Source: Peribacillus frigoritolerans
GTDB taxonomy: Bacteria > Bacillota > Bacilli > Bacillales > DSM-1321
Length of the DNA: 64,000 bases
Assembly: GCF_030676415.1 (NCBI RefSeq)
Contig: NZ_JAUUTW010000005.1
Location: 1 to 64,000 of the forward strand
Reading direction: 5' to 3'
Shown: piece by piece, positions 7,425 to 16,968 of the stretch
Position numbering within the stretch: the stretch's first letter is position 1
Layout of the letters: each line of letters starts with the position of its first letter
Made by a program: the position numbers and the translations under genes
The notes under the pieces: generated by a model
The model's database searches: none
Told to the model about the DNA's origin: nothing
Seen by the model: only the letters and a program-made list of their open reading frames with translations

Positions 7425-8618
7425 TTATTGCCTGCCCTCCGTCAGTGGAATTGATTCGTATTGTTCCGGATTGATTTTATATACAGAACCATCAGTAACT
7501 CCATCAATTATCCCATATAACCCTCTTTCCACTGCTTTAATAAGCATGCCTTTTTTCTTTTGGCCAAAGGACTGTGTTTGGCCTCTAACTTCAAAGAGTA
7601 CTGTCCCACTTCCGTTTAAAGCAAAGGCTCCTAAAGCCGTTCCAGGAAGGTTTTGGTTTTGCGGATATAAGGATATATTTCCATATGGAGAATTACCTTG
7701 TTCTTTCATGGCATTATATACCGCTACATTCAATTGTCTCGAAAAATCATAATTATAATTTTTTGCATATTTGGCATACTCTTGTCCCGAAGCCGTGCTT
7801 GGATCAGGAACAAATTGGGCGGAAAGCGAGTATGTGACTATATCATCCGTTCCATCAACTTCATAATAGGGAGCTTGGTGGTGCAAGTCCACAAAAATCT
7901 CCACCTTTCCGTATTGCTTCAGTAGAGACTTGTAAACATCACGTGTTGTTTGTGATTCAGGTGTTATGAACCAACCAGGGGCGGATGATTTTCCAGGGAA
8001 GTCTTTAAATTGAGGAATATAATTTAAATCAGGATTAAAGTCACGATTGACATCGAAACCAGGTTTGGACTCATAATCGAATGATTCATTTTTGTATGTA
8101 TAATAGTTCCATGATGGATTAGCTCCTGCTAACTGCGGAAACTGTTCCACGGCCTCTGCCCAGGTCATATCATTTCCACGACGGTTCAATTCAGCAGCAT
8201 CCGGATTCATTTTAGGCAAAGCGACAAGGGTAATTTCTTTACGAATTTTCTCCGCTTCAGGAGAATTGGTCCCCAAAAACTTCAAGATATTCAAGATGGC
8301 ATCCGTTCCAGTTTTCTCATTTCCATGGATCTCACTTTGAATGAAAACGACTTTGTCGCCTGTTCCCACGGTTGCTTTATAGATTTCTCTATTTCTATTG
8401 GAATATCCAGCTACATCCACTTTTACTTTACCTTGGCTATCACTCGCAATTTGTTCTAGCTTTTTCCCTAGTTCAGCATGATCTGTAAAACCTGAAACCG
8501 AATAAGCTTGTTGAATGGGTGTCCCCGGGGATGTTTCATTAGCTGCAAATGTTGGTACCGCAAAACTTGCCGATAAAACAGCAACTCCTAGAGTTGAAAC
8601 AATTTTCCTGGTTTTCAT
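7425..8618 (-). CDS. Secreted M14 zinc metallocarboxypeptidase (second copy)
   Basis: The 397-aa precursor has a signal peptide ending at AVPTFA-AN (about residue 25). The M14 motifs are SEIHGNEKTG (zinc H, E), DVNRDFNPD (substrate-binding R), DLHHQAPYYE (zinc H) and VLFEVRGQT (catalytic E). It is larger than its neighbour because of an insert rich in aromatic residues after NRRGND. The ATG follows GGGAGTG. The two differ too much for a recent duplication. The specific substrate is not evident. Confidence 0.85.
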   Translation of the reverse strand: MKTRKIVSTLGVAVLSASFAVPTFAANETSPGTPIQQAYSVSGFTDHAELGKKLEQIASDSQGKVKVDVAGYSNRNREIYKATVGTGDKVVFIQSEIHGNEKTGTDAILNILKFLGTNSPEAEKIRKEITLVALPKMNPDAAELNRRGNDMTWAEAVEQFPQLAGANPSWNYYTYKNESFDYESKPGFDVNRDFNPDLNYIPQFKDFPGKSSAPGWFITPESQTTRDVYKSLLKQYGKVEIFVDLHHQAPYYEVDGTDDIVTYSLSAQFVPDPSTASGQEYAKYAKNYNYDFSRQLNVAVYNAMKEQGNSPYGNISLYPQNQNLPGTALGAFALNGSGTVLFEVRGQTQSFGQKKKGMLIKAVERGLYGIIDGVTDGSVYKINPEQYESIPLTEGRQ

Positions 8619-9154
8619 ATTACAACAATCACTCCCTTAAAATTAACTTTCTATCTCATTATACAAAATGGAAAAGTAGAAATATGTTGGAATTTGATGT
8701 CGTATTATGGCTTTTTTGATTCGGGAACCTGCTTTAAACATTGAAGTATTGTCCATTTTCTTACAAGGGTTTTTGGACGGACTAAAATCACACATTTTGT
8801 TCTGTTTTCTTTCCAAGACGAACTGACTAAATCGTCCTTACCACCTTTCTCTATATCCCTCCTCCTTTTCCTCTGTACAGATTTTATCTATGAAGAAGGA
8901 AGGTTTTCCAAATTGCCAAGTAACTATAGGATTTCTGCTACGTCATTATTCAGAATCGTGATTATATGCTATTTGAAAAAAATGCCGATTTTCCCATACA
9001 AAAAGATTCGCGACATGTGTATCACGGATAGTTCCCGGAAGTCCTTAAACATGTAAAAAAGTCGTCAAGTTGCAGCGAATCCTGTCTCTTTTGTGATTAA
9101 TTCCGTCAGCCGCTCTAGATGCATCAACCACTTGAACATCAAATGTGATGCAAG
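8619..9154. other. Intergenic region without a recognisable gene
   Basis: No coding frame with a ribosome binding site is convincing here. An imperfect inverted repeat (TGCATCA ... TGATGCA, 9120-9152) just after the germinant-receptor operon may help 3' end formation but lacks a T-run. Confidence 0.5.
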
Positions 9155-10246
9155 CTACCCTTTCTTTTTCTTAATTTTCCCAACCAATAATAATAACAAA
9201 GGCAGGATAAAACAAATCGTTAAGGAAAAAGGTGTCCAAGCTGTAGCCATAAAGTTCTGATAATGCACTATATCGGGATGCGAAAAGATGGTAAAAGTGA
9301 GAATTAAAAAAGCTAATGGGAAAAGAAGAATTTTGTAATTTTGCATACCTAGCAATTGAGCTAGTCCTAAGGCGAGTCCATAAAAGCAAATGGTCAACTT
9401 AAAATACTCTGTAAATACCCAAATGAATGCCACAATGATCTCGACCCTTTCAAAAAATTCACCAATGCTTATCCTCATCCCCAGTTTATAAGAAGGATAG
9501 GTTAATCTTGCTGTATTAGAAGCATCCAATACGAGGATACTGAAAGTAATCACTAAGAAAAGAACGCCGCCGCCTAATAAAGTCCCTAAATAAAAGTTTT
9601 TCTTCATTTCAGCCTTTTCCGTTACATTTGGAGTGATCATTAAAAAGAAAACAAGCTGAACATAAGGCAGTGCTAAAGAGTGATAGGATCCCTTCATTAT
9701 CGGTATCATGCCTTCTTCAAATATAGGTTGCATATTTTCGAATTTGATATCCGGAATAAGAAATCCGAATAATATGAAAAGCAGCAGTACAAGCCAAGGA
9801 AAAAAGATTAATGCAGTTCGGCAGATGACTTCCAATCCTAGCCGTGCACCAAATAAGCTTGTTAATATAAACAAGATCATAATCATTTCCATAGGTGTAT
9901 CAACCAGAACCTGTGTCGAAAAGAAATTCCCAATTTCACTAAGTAATGCAGAAGAAAGGTAATATATATAAAATAGGAATAGCAGGGCCGAGATTTTCCC
10001 GATCCATTTCCCTAATATTTTTTCATTAACTTCAATATAAGTCATGGATGGGTAAAGTGAGGAGAGCCGGGTAAATAAGAAAACGAAGCATAAACCGACG
10101 AGAGTAGCTATAATATAGGCAATCCAGCCATCCTGTTTTGCTAATGAGACAAGTACGGAAGGTAAAGTAAGTATCGCTCCTCCTATGGTGAATATGATGA
10201 CTAATATAAGAAATTCACCAGAGCTGATTTTTCCTTTTTCGAGCAT
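9155..10246 (-). CDS. gerKB: Spore germinant receptor B subunit (GerAB/GerKB family)
   Basis: This 363-aa, roughly ten-span inner-membrane protein is of the GerAB/ArcD/ProY family. Early GGAILTLPSVLVSLAKQDGW is the family signature, and it ends in a lysine-rich tail. The B subunit is the proposed ligand-binding part of the receptor. It is the last gene of the leftward operon (13 bp after the D subunit), with GGGAGG before the ATG. The order A-C-D-B matches gerK-type operons. The germinant cannot be read from sequence. Confidence 0.88.
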   Translation of the reverse strand: MLEKGKISSGEFLILVIIFTIGGAILTLPSVLVSLAKQDGWIAYIIATLVGLCFVFLFTRLSSLYPSMTYIEVNEKILGKWIGKISALLFLFYIYYLSSALLSEIGNFFSTQVLVDTPMEMIMILFILTSLFGARLGLEVICRTALIFFPWLVLLLFILFGFLIPDIKFENMQPIFEEGMIPIMKGSYHSLALPYVQLVFFLMITPNVTEKAEMKKNFYLGTLLGGGVLFLVITFSILVLDASNTARLTYPSYKLGMRISIGEFFERVEIIVAFIWVFTEYFKLTICFYGLALGLAQLLGMQNYKILLFPLAFLILTFTIFSHPDIVHYQNFMATAWTPFSLTICFILPLLLLLVGKIKKKKG

Positions 10247-10259
10247 ATTCGATACCTCC

Positions 10260-10493
10260 CTAGGATAAAATGCGATCCATGAAATGAGCGAGTGGACTAT
10301 ATATTTTCGTTATCCAGTCTATGGGAGTGGGAATGGTAATATCCTTGATAATTAAAATACTCAACGTCATGCCAACTAAAAGCAATAAATTAAAAATGAT
10401 AATTTCCTTCCAGCACTTCTTTTTAATGAGAGGAGGCATTTCGAAAAATGAAATAATAACTCCAGTACATACTGTTCCGATAATTGCCCACAT
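10260..10493 (-). CDS. Germinant receptor D subunit (two-span small membrane protein)
   Basis: This 77-aa protein has two hydrophobic segments (residues 2-18 and 30-48) joined by a lysine-rich loop. Small two-span D subunits are known in several Bacillus germinant-receptor operons and modulate receptor activity. It lies 6 bp after the C subunit and 13 bp before the B subunit, with GAGGAG upstream of its ATG. Context is the main evidence, because D subunits are poorly conserved. Confidence 0.75.
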   Translation of the reverse strand: MWAIIGTVCTGVIISFFEMPPLIKKKCWKEIIIFNLLLLVGMTLSILIIKDITIPTPIDWITKIYSPLAHFMDRILS

Positions 10494-10499
10494 TGATCT

Positions 10500-11687
10500 T
10501 TACTCCTCGATTTCTTTTTGAAAGGATTCTGATATCGTCCCTAAATTGCGAATCTTTGCTTTAACGGTTACATTCACGTCCAAATTTGCGAATTCCTGTT
10601 CCCAATTTCCTTCTAAACGTTTCCATGCTTTAGGATCAGTTCTATGAATTTCTTCACCAAAACCAAAGATGTCACTTTGATACTTCTCTTGAAGCGTTTT
10701 TATCGCCCCTTCTATTTTAGCTTCAATCGTTTTTTCATACCTTTTATTCAATTCTTCGATTTTTTCGGGTTTAGTTAAGTCAATTGTGCATTCTACTTCA
10801 CCTATACCCCCTTCTGACGTGACATTTATATCAATTTTTGGATTTCCTTTTTCCATTTTCCCCTTGATTTTCGTTTTTGAACTAGTCGTGTTGACCGAAA
10901 TTTGCTCCCCTTCACATGGAATATTCTCCACAGTGGACTTAACATGATCTGTAATGTAACTAACACCTTTACTGTCGCTTCTGTTTAACCAACCTACAAG
11001 TTTATCCTTCTTGAATACTCCAATATAATCCAATCGCAAGCCGGATTTCGGGGAGATATTTTGTGCATTCGTAACATTGCTTCCTGATTCGGGATCACCA
11101 TAAACGTAAATCCCCGTTAGCATGGCCTCACTGCCTTTGCTGACGATACTGCTGACCAGCTCATCCAAAGTGACCGTCCTTGTCGGCGCCCATCCTTTCT
11201 CTGAATTTTCCAAGGAGTCATAAACTTTATTTGCCGGAATTTTTTCAAGAGCCGTTTGCACATTAAGCGTATCATAAGCAGTTGAACCCTTCGCAACTGT
11301 CATATAGAAATCGGAACGCAACTCCTTTTGCCGGGAAAGGACATCCAGAGTTTTTGCAATTCCTTCCCTGGCCATTTCCTCACCAAAGACAACTTCACGA
11401 AGATGTGCTACATATAACCTCCTTGGTATATCAGTTGATAGGCTTCTTATTGCTTCATAAATGGTTGCACCGCTTTTCCTGAAGGTTACAACTTCCGTGC
11501 GACCAGACTTGGCATCACCTGCCAGCTCGCTCGAATTCAGAACTTGGACGGATACAAGATAACCATCTTCTGTTTTATCAATTCCCATGGCAGTAACGAT
11601 GGCAAGTTCATTCAACTCAATGCTGCTCCAACAGCCGGATAAACAAATCATAGATAACATTAAAAATACCTTCAGCATTTTTTTCAT
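10500..11687 (-). CDS. gerKC: Spore germinant receptor C subunit, lipoprotein (GerAC/GerKC family)
   Basis: The 395-aa protein has a lipoprotein signal with lipobox LSGC (cysteine 19), followed by the family start WSSIELNELAIVTAMGIDKT. GerAC-type lipoproteins sit on the outer face of the spore inner membrane. The C-terminal part (DIFGFGEEIHRTDPKAW) is the typical end domain. GAGGG precedes the ATG. It is 25 bp from the A subunit gene and 6 bp from the D subunit gene. Confidence 0.9.
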   Translation of the reverse strand: MKKMLKVFLMLSMICLSGCWSSIELNELAIVTAMGIDKTEDGYLVSVQVLNSSELAGDAKSGRTEVVTFRKSGATIYEAIRSLSTDIPRRLYVAHLREVVFGEEMAREGIAKTLDVLSRQKELRSDFYMTVAKGSTAYDTLNVQTALEKIPANKVYDSLENSEKGWAPTRTVTLDELVSSIVSKGSEAMLTGIYVYGDPESGSNVTNAQNISPKSGLRLDYIGVFKKDKLVGWLNRSDSKGVSYITDHVKSTVENIPCEGEQISVNTTSSKTKIKGKMEKGNPKIDINVTSEGGIGEVECTIDLTKPEKIEELNKRYEKTIEAKIEGAIKTLQEKYQSDIFGFGEEIHRTDPKAWKRLEGNWEQEFANLDVNVTVKAKIRNLGTISESFQKEIEE

Positions 11688-11712
11688 CGTAAACCCTCAT
11701 TATCTCATCATT

Positions 11713-13395
11713 TTATCTAGGTGGTTTTGGAGGACTGACATCTCCTCTGTCTGTATTGTTTTTACCGATCAAACGAGGCCGCTTTAATAATGACCAATGT
11801 GGCAATCGGATGATATTGTCTTTTTGATCTTGTAAAATGAATGGTGCATTTGGAGCTAAATATGGTAAACCAAAGGATCGCAAGCTATTTAAATGTAGGA
11901 CCATCACGATCAGCCCCAAAATGATCCCGTATAATCCAAATGTAGCGGCAAGGATCATAAACAAGAAGCGAAGCATCCGAAAAGCCATGGCCATACTATT
12001 GGATGGGAACACAAAGCTGCAGATGGCTGTTAAGGACACGATGATAACCATTGTTGCTGAAACGAACCCTGCTTCGACAGCAGCCTGCCCAATAACTAAT
12101 GCACCTACGATGGAAATGGATGAACCGATTGCCCTAGGCATCCTCACACCTGCCTCACGCAAGATTTCAAACACGACCTCCATTAGCACCGCCTCTACAA
12201 AAGCTGGAAAAGGAACACCCTCTCGTTGTGAGGCTAGACTTATGAGTAAAGGAGTAGGTAGCATTTCTTGATGAAAGGTTGAAACAGCTATATATAGTGA
12301 CGGTGTAAGCAAAGCAAGGAAAAAGGATAAATACCGTAATACTCGAATTAATGTTGCAATGTCTGCCCTTTGATAATAGTCTTCACTGGACTGAAAAAAA
12401 TGCACCATAAGTGCTGGAACGATAAGGACAAACGGCGTTCCGTCAACTAGTATCGCAATCCTTCCTTCTAAAATGGCAGCGGCTACAGCATCAGGACGTT
12501 CCGTATTATAAACGGTTGGAAATGGAGTATATACTTCATCCTGAATAAGCTCTTCAATGTAACCACTCTCAAGAATCGCATCTATATTGATTCGATTTAT
12601 CCGGCTTTGCAATTCTGAAACCGTTTTATCATTGGCAACACCTTTTAGATACATAATCGCAACGTCTGTTTGCGTTTTTTCTCCAATCTGTTTTGTTTCA
12701 AGCCATAGGTTAGGATCTTTTATTCTACGTCGTATTAAAGCAGTATTCGTTCGCAGTGTTTCAGTGAAACCATCCTTTGGTCCTCTTACTACTGTTTGGG
12801 AGGAAGGTTCCTGAACTCCGCGATCGGCCCAATCTCTTGATCCGAGTGCCATTCCTTTTGGGGTACCGTCCATCAATAACATCGTGTCTCCCGATAAAAC
12901 ATGGTTAAAAAGTTTTTGAAAATCAGTTATTTCCACTATTCCACCTACAGGAAGAGTATGTGATTTTATCATTTCAAAACAGTCAGATGGATTAAGGACC
13001 GCTACGTTCAAGTCCGAGTTCCGAATTTCAACCATCAAAGTGTTGAGGATGAAATCTTGGATGGAAGCTGAATCCGTTAATCCATCTGTGTAAACAATGC
13101 CTAATTTAATTTCCCCATTTTCACCTGCTTGAAAATCCCTTATAACTATGTCTGAACTATTTCCTAACGTTTTTTTAATATGGTCTAAATTATATTGAAG
13201 ATCAGAAGATATAAGTTTTGTTTGATGATTCTTTGTGTCTTTACTTCGGTTTTGGGCTTGAACTGGATTTTGATTTTTAGTTTTGCTGGAGTTTGGATTT
13301 GCGCTTTCATTTAGGTCTTCTTGTTGTTTTTTATCTTTCACTGATTGTTTATCTTCAATTAACTTCCTTAATGGGATAGGAACTCGAGATTTCAA
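11713..13395 (-). CDS. gerKA: Spore germinant receptor A subunit (GerAA/GerKA family)
   Basis: This protein of about 560 residues has a long hydrophilic N-terminal part rich in Q, N and K, then the GerA core. The core includes ILEGRIAILVDGTPFVLIVP and REAGVRMPRAIGSSISIVGA, plus four or five membrane spans in the C-terminal third. The best start is TTG at 13393-13395, with AGGGGG 6 bp upstream; an in-frame TTG at 13416 would add 7 residues but has no ribosome binding site. It is the first gene of the receptor operon. Confidence 0.9.
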   Translation of the reverse strand: MKSRVPIPLRKLIEDKQSVKDKKQQEDLNESANPNSSKTKNQNPVQAQNRSKDTKNHQTKLISSDLQYNLDHIKKTLGNSSDIVIRDFQAGENGEIKLGIVYTDGLTDSASIQDFILNTLMVEIRNSDLNVAVLNPSDCFEMIKSHTLPVGGIVEITDFQKLFNHVLSGDTMLLMDGTPKGMALGSRDWADRGVQEPSSQTVVRGPKDGFTETLRTNTALIRRRIKDPNLWLETKQIGEKTQTDVAIMYLKGVANDKTVSELQSRINRINIDAILESGYIEELIQDEVYTPFPTVYNTERPDAVAAAILEGRIAILVDGTPFVLIVPALMVHFFQSSEDYYQRADIATLIRVLRYLSFFLALLTPSLYIAVSTFHQEMLPTPLLISLASQREGVPFPAFVEAVLMEVVFEILREAGVRMPRAIGSSISIVGALVIGQAAVEAGFVSATMVIIVSLTAICSFVFPSNSMAMAFRMLRFLFMILAATFGLYGIILGLIVMVLHLNSLRSFGLPYLAPNAPFILQDQKDNIIRLPHWSLLKRPRLIGKNNTDRGDVSPPKPPR

Positions 13396-13416
13396 TGCTA
13401 ACCCCCTCATAGCCAA

Positions 13417-13977
13417 AAGCCTGTTAAAATTATGTTTTCACCTTGGCTACAATTATATCCATCTAAGTAAAATAAATTGCAATCAATAAAGAGCTAAACC
13501 ATTGGAGACAGGATAACTTTATCAAAATTTTACTTTTTTCTTCAACAAACACGCCCTATTCTTGAAGCTTGATGATTTAATTAAAGGTTGTTGAAGGAGG
13601 CTCGGATATTAACCATTCTGAAAAGCAAATATCTCTTTTAGAGTCAGATCAGCAGGTATAAATAGACATTAAATAAGGATTTTCTTTGACAACATCCGAT
13701 GTAGGCATTTTCCGCTGAAAATACAGATTGTATTTGTAGCTATAAGTGAAAGCGATTTCCTGAAGTGTTATGATTGATGACTGAGAAGATGAGGAATGTA
13801 AGATTGCTAACCCGTTCGTTGAAAGAAACTGATTATATTGGTTACGTAATGGAAAAGCTGAAACTACCCATATTTCTTTATTAGAGGGTGGGGCGGATGC
13901 CACGGAGAGACATCAATTTGCAAGTTATGTTTTAGGAAGAAAATAAATGCGGGTGACTTTTTGCAACGGATAAGCAA
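13417..13977. other. Region without an intact gene, upstream of the receptor operon
   Basis: The part next to 13416 must hold the promoter of the receptor operon; I could not fix a sigma-G type -35/-10 pair with confidence. The rest has short broken frames that could be decayed receptor genes, since a gerAB fragment follows, but no segment is recognisable. Confidence 0.4.
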
Positions 13978-14232
13978 TGATTGCTTTTTTTTTGGTTCAT
14001 TACTATGTATTTCAAACTAACAATTTATTTTTATGCATGGGTTTTAAGCCTTTCCCACGTGTTTAAACTATATGACTATCGTTTTCTAACTTATCCTCTG
14101 GGAATGATCACTATGGTTTTATCTCTAGTGATAAATGAAAATATAGTCGAATCAAATAAACAAGCTGAATTATGGACTTCTTACTCTCTGTCTTTTGGAC
14201 ATTTTTTCCTTTTTGTTGTTGGTAGTTTGTAA
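13978..14232 (+). pseudogene. C-terminal fragment of a gerAB-type gene
   Basis: The frame FWFITMYFKLTIYFYAWVLS and on to the stop aligns with the last 85 or so residues of the intact B subunit (WVFTEYFKLTICFYGLALGL and after). It is on the opposite strand and has no start or N-terminal part. It is a relic of a second receptor operon. Confidence 0.7.
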
Positions 14233-14275
14233 AATAAATTCCAAGGATGAGAAAAACGGTTTATAAGATGATTTT

Positions 14276-14343
14276 GATGAATAGCTGATTTTCTATATTT
14301 TCGGAAAGAATACCGATCCTTCAATAGATTGCCTTCTTTCATG
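14276..14343 (-). repeat. Decayed duplicate of the 5' end of the gene at 464-754
   Basis: This 68-bp stretch matches 706-773 at about 80 percent with two single-base indels. It covers the ribosome binding site, start and first 15 codons of the SAV0927-like gene. The frame is broken and nothing follows, so it is a relic of a paralogue. Confidence 0.6.
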
Positions 14344-14648
14344 AGCTATGGCAAGAATAATCCACCTTAAGACTTTTCTTTTCACTTAAGGTAATTTGGT
14401 ATGTTAATTGTCTTTTATTAATCTCCAACTTACTTGCCTCTGGCGACAGTTGCCTCATCCAATCGTTTATGGGCATCCTGAAGCACAATCTCCATTAAAT
14501 TTATTGGAAGTTTGTTTAAAAGTAACCTATGAGTAAATGCATAGATTGCCAATATTCGCATAATCTAAGCAACGACTTCAATTTTTTTTGTAGGACTAAA
14601 GTGGCAGAATGTTGGAGGGTTTAGGAACACAAAAAGATAAATGAAGAA

Positions 14649-14674
14649 AAACTCTGCAGACCTCTACAGAGTTT
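14649..14674 (-). terminator. Hairpin with minus-strand U-tract
   Basis: AAACTCTG pairs with CAGAGTTT. The flanking AGAAAAA gives TTTTTCT on the minus strand. It could end the transcript of the broken acetyltransferase gene to its right. Confidence 0.55.
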
Positions 14675-14856
14675 GTATAAGCTTTCAACTAATTTTTGGA
14701 TGGCAGGGCACCCTTCCCTTTGAAGCATAGAATTTTTTTCCTTTAACTTGTTCAGATGTATGTTTCATCCCAAGTTTATTAATACCTGGTTTTTCCACCC
14801 TTAACTTCATAATTGTTTTGTCCCATTTTTCCCCACACTCTAAAAGTCGTAAAATA

Positions 14857-15306
14857 TCATTGCTGATACATATGTACGAAAAAAAGGCTACACCCAATAG
14901 GTACCATCCCCATCCTAAAAAACTTGTACATTATGGCGTCAATACGCCAAATTCAAGACTCTAATGTAATATATTCAGCTCCATGTTCTTTTGCCCAGTT
15001 ATGTATATAACTGAGCAGACTATATCCAAGGCCACTAGGACGATGATTTACATCAGTAACCAAATCTTGCACATAAACGTAGCGTTCATTATATGAATCT
15101 TCACGCCAGCTGACACCTGCTAATGCTACGATGCTTGTATCATGATATAAGGCAAATAACTGATTACCCTCCTTACGCATATCATTTAATAATTCTAGAT
15201 ATTCCTTTAAAGTCAAATCAGTACGTAACTGACTCAATATAGGATAAGCCTGTAAGAATTGATGTTCAACAGTTAACTCTACTATATTTTCCACTGGTAT
15301 TTTCAT
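14857..15306 (-). pseudogene. GNAT acetyltransferase with an in-frame stop
   Basis: The first 117 codons read as a GNAT acetyltransferase (VYVQDLVTDVNHRPSGLGYS, ending HGAEYITLES) and stop at a TGA at 14953-14955. In the same frame the next 31 codons read IWRIDAIMYKFFRMGMVPIG and so on to a TGA at 14857-14859, the usual C-terminal beta-strand region of these enzymes (normally FYEK.GM.). The total of 150 codons is the standard family length. One base change therefore seems to have cut off the tail. A sequencing error or readthrough are alternatives. Confidence 0.7.
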
Positions 15307-16197
15307 ACTAATATTCTCCTAACTTTTTTAAGTTTAATTGCTTCGCCTTCCCTTTGTGAATCCGGATTAATTTTCTGACATATAAACCTATCCAATATGC
15401 TTGATAACCTTAAATGTTTTTCAATAAATGGGTGTCTAACAGTTTCCTATCTCTTCCTTTCTCCTATATATTCGATATACCAACAAATTATATGCAAGAA
15501 TCGTGCCATTCCAAAGGAAATATACAACTTATAACATAGTGCAATTAATATGCTTAAAAAATCATTCCTAACATTTGCACCAAACTCTAATCTACTTGCA
15601 AAGGATTTTGTTGTACCTTTTCCTTAATTGACGAAACAAGGCAGATTAATCAGAAAATCTCACCAAATATACATCGTCTAGAAAAGTCGTACTATGAGGA
15701 TTATGAAAAATTAGGGGTCAGTTAAAACAATATTCAGTTCCTAAAACATTAAGGTCCGGGACTAAGAAATTAGGGTATGATTTATCTACTTTAAGGAGGT
15801 TTTCTATCATGAAAAAAAACAATCAACAGCGAAAAATGGAGTGTCATTAAAAAGAAAACATGTATCGGAGTGCTACACTTCTTTCAAATGAAGGTTGTTT
15901 ATTTTCGATTTTGGTTCTGGAATAAGAATAATATAAAAAACAGCACTAAAAAATTTGTAATGGCATTTCATTGTTTTTCTTTTAAAGCGATTTCGCGATA
16001 TATTTTTATACCTATACCCATGCAACCGGTTCTAATGAATATCTTAGAATTTTGAGGAAAAAGCCAGAAAAATTGAGGACCGAATGAAACGGGGATGGAT
16101 TGTTGGAGAAAGGCATTAATTTCTGTATGAATAACTTTAACATGAATAGCCAAAAATAAGGAGTATTAAGAAGGAACTAACAAAAAGGTGAATAATA
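15307..16197. other. Region without an intact gene
   Basis: Broken, AT-rich sequence. An AAGGAGG followed 8 bp later by ATG (15810) starts a frame of only 13 codons, perhaps the start of a destroyed gene. No other recognisable feature. Confidence 0.4.
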
Positions 16198-16796
16198 ATG
16201 CCTGGTAGTTTCAAAATTTCATCACATCAATTGATGATTTTAATCCTTTTATATTCGGTAGGAACGGTGATTTTACATACTCCTTCTCCTTTAGCTAGTT
16301 TTGCAAAGCAGGATGCGTGGCTTGCTGCATTATTTGGGACGGGAATCGCATTGATTTTTGTATGGTTCTACATCAGGGTTAGAAATTTATATCCTGATCT
16401 CGCTTTAGATCAAATAAAGGAAAAGGTTTTCGGTAAGTTAGTCGGAAAGATGATCAATCTCACATTTTTTTGTCTTTTTCCACTGTTGCCTAGACTACTT
16501 ATTATGTGGGGAATTTCTTAATGCGGATTGAAGCTATAATTGCTACGATTTGGATCTTTACAACCTATACCAGGACGGTGATGTATTTTTATGTATCGGT
16601 TGTTGTATTTTCAAACATATTCAATATAAAAGATTTTCGTCCATTTACTACAGCTTTAGGGATGATAATGGTTTTTTATTCATTGATTGTTTTTCCGACG
16701 GTCCCATCATCCGGGGAATTCAATAAAAATATATGGTTATTCTATGCATCGCGCTTTTGGTCTGGTCATGCCTTTATTATTGTTTATCACCGCTAA
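16198..16796 (+). pseudogene. Internally deleted gerAB-type germinant receptor gene
   Basis: The first part (16198-16490) reads as the N-terminus of a GerAB protein, with SVGTVILHTPSPLASFAKQD. After the deletion point and in another frame (16506-16796) the sequence reads MRIEAIIATIWIFTTYTRTV, the C-terminal third. About 170 central codons are missing. It keeps a good ribosome binding site (AAAAGGTG before the ATG), so a truncated product is possible but would not be a receptor subunit. Confidence 0.75.
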
Positions 16797-16968
16797 ATTT
16801 AAAATCATCATTAAAAAGCACCATGGTAGCCAACAATGATACTACTACTGTGAGTTGGATAATTTAAAAAAGAACATCATAAAAATACCCCGAAAATTCA
16901 ATTTTCCGGGTTGCATCTGACTGAATTGGATATGACCGTAATGAATATTTACGAATGAGGTGAGTATA

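Noticed and set aside
11837..12271. Plus-strand 144-codon frame
   Set aside because: Antisense to the conserved membrane part of the gerKA-type gene; composition is that of a shadow frame.
13649..13903. Leftward 84-codon frame
   Set aside because: No ribosome binding site, serine-rich low-complexity composition, no family resemblance, and it lies in a region of decayed sequence.
14685..14897. Leftward 70-codon frame ending next to a terminator-like hairpin
   Set aside because: It starts at TTG inside the tail of the broken acetyltransferase in another frame, without a ribosome binding site; the hairpin is better explained as the terminator of that gene.
15810..15851. Thirteen-codon frame with an excellent ribosome binding site
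   Set aside because: Too short to support, no terminator or regulated gene behind it; probably the start of a destroyed gene.
16888..16910. Hairpin CCCGAAAATT / AATTTTC-CGGG
   Set aside because: One mismatch in the stem and no T-run in either direction that fits a neighbouring gene end.
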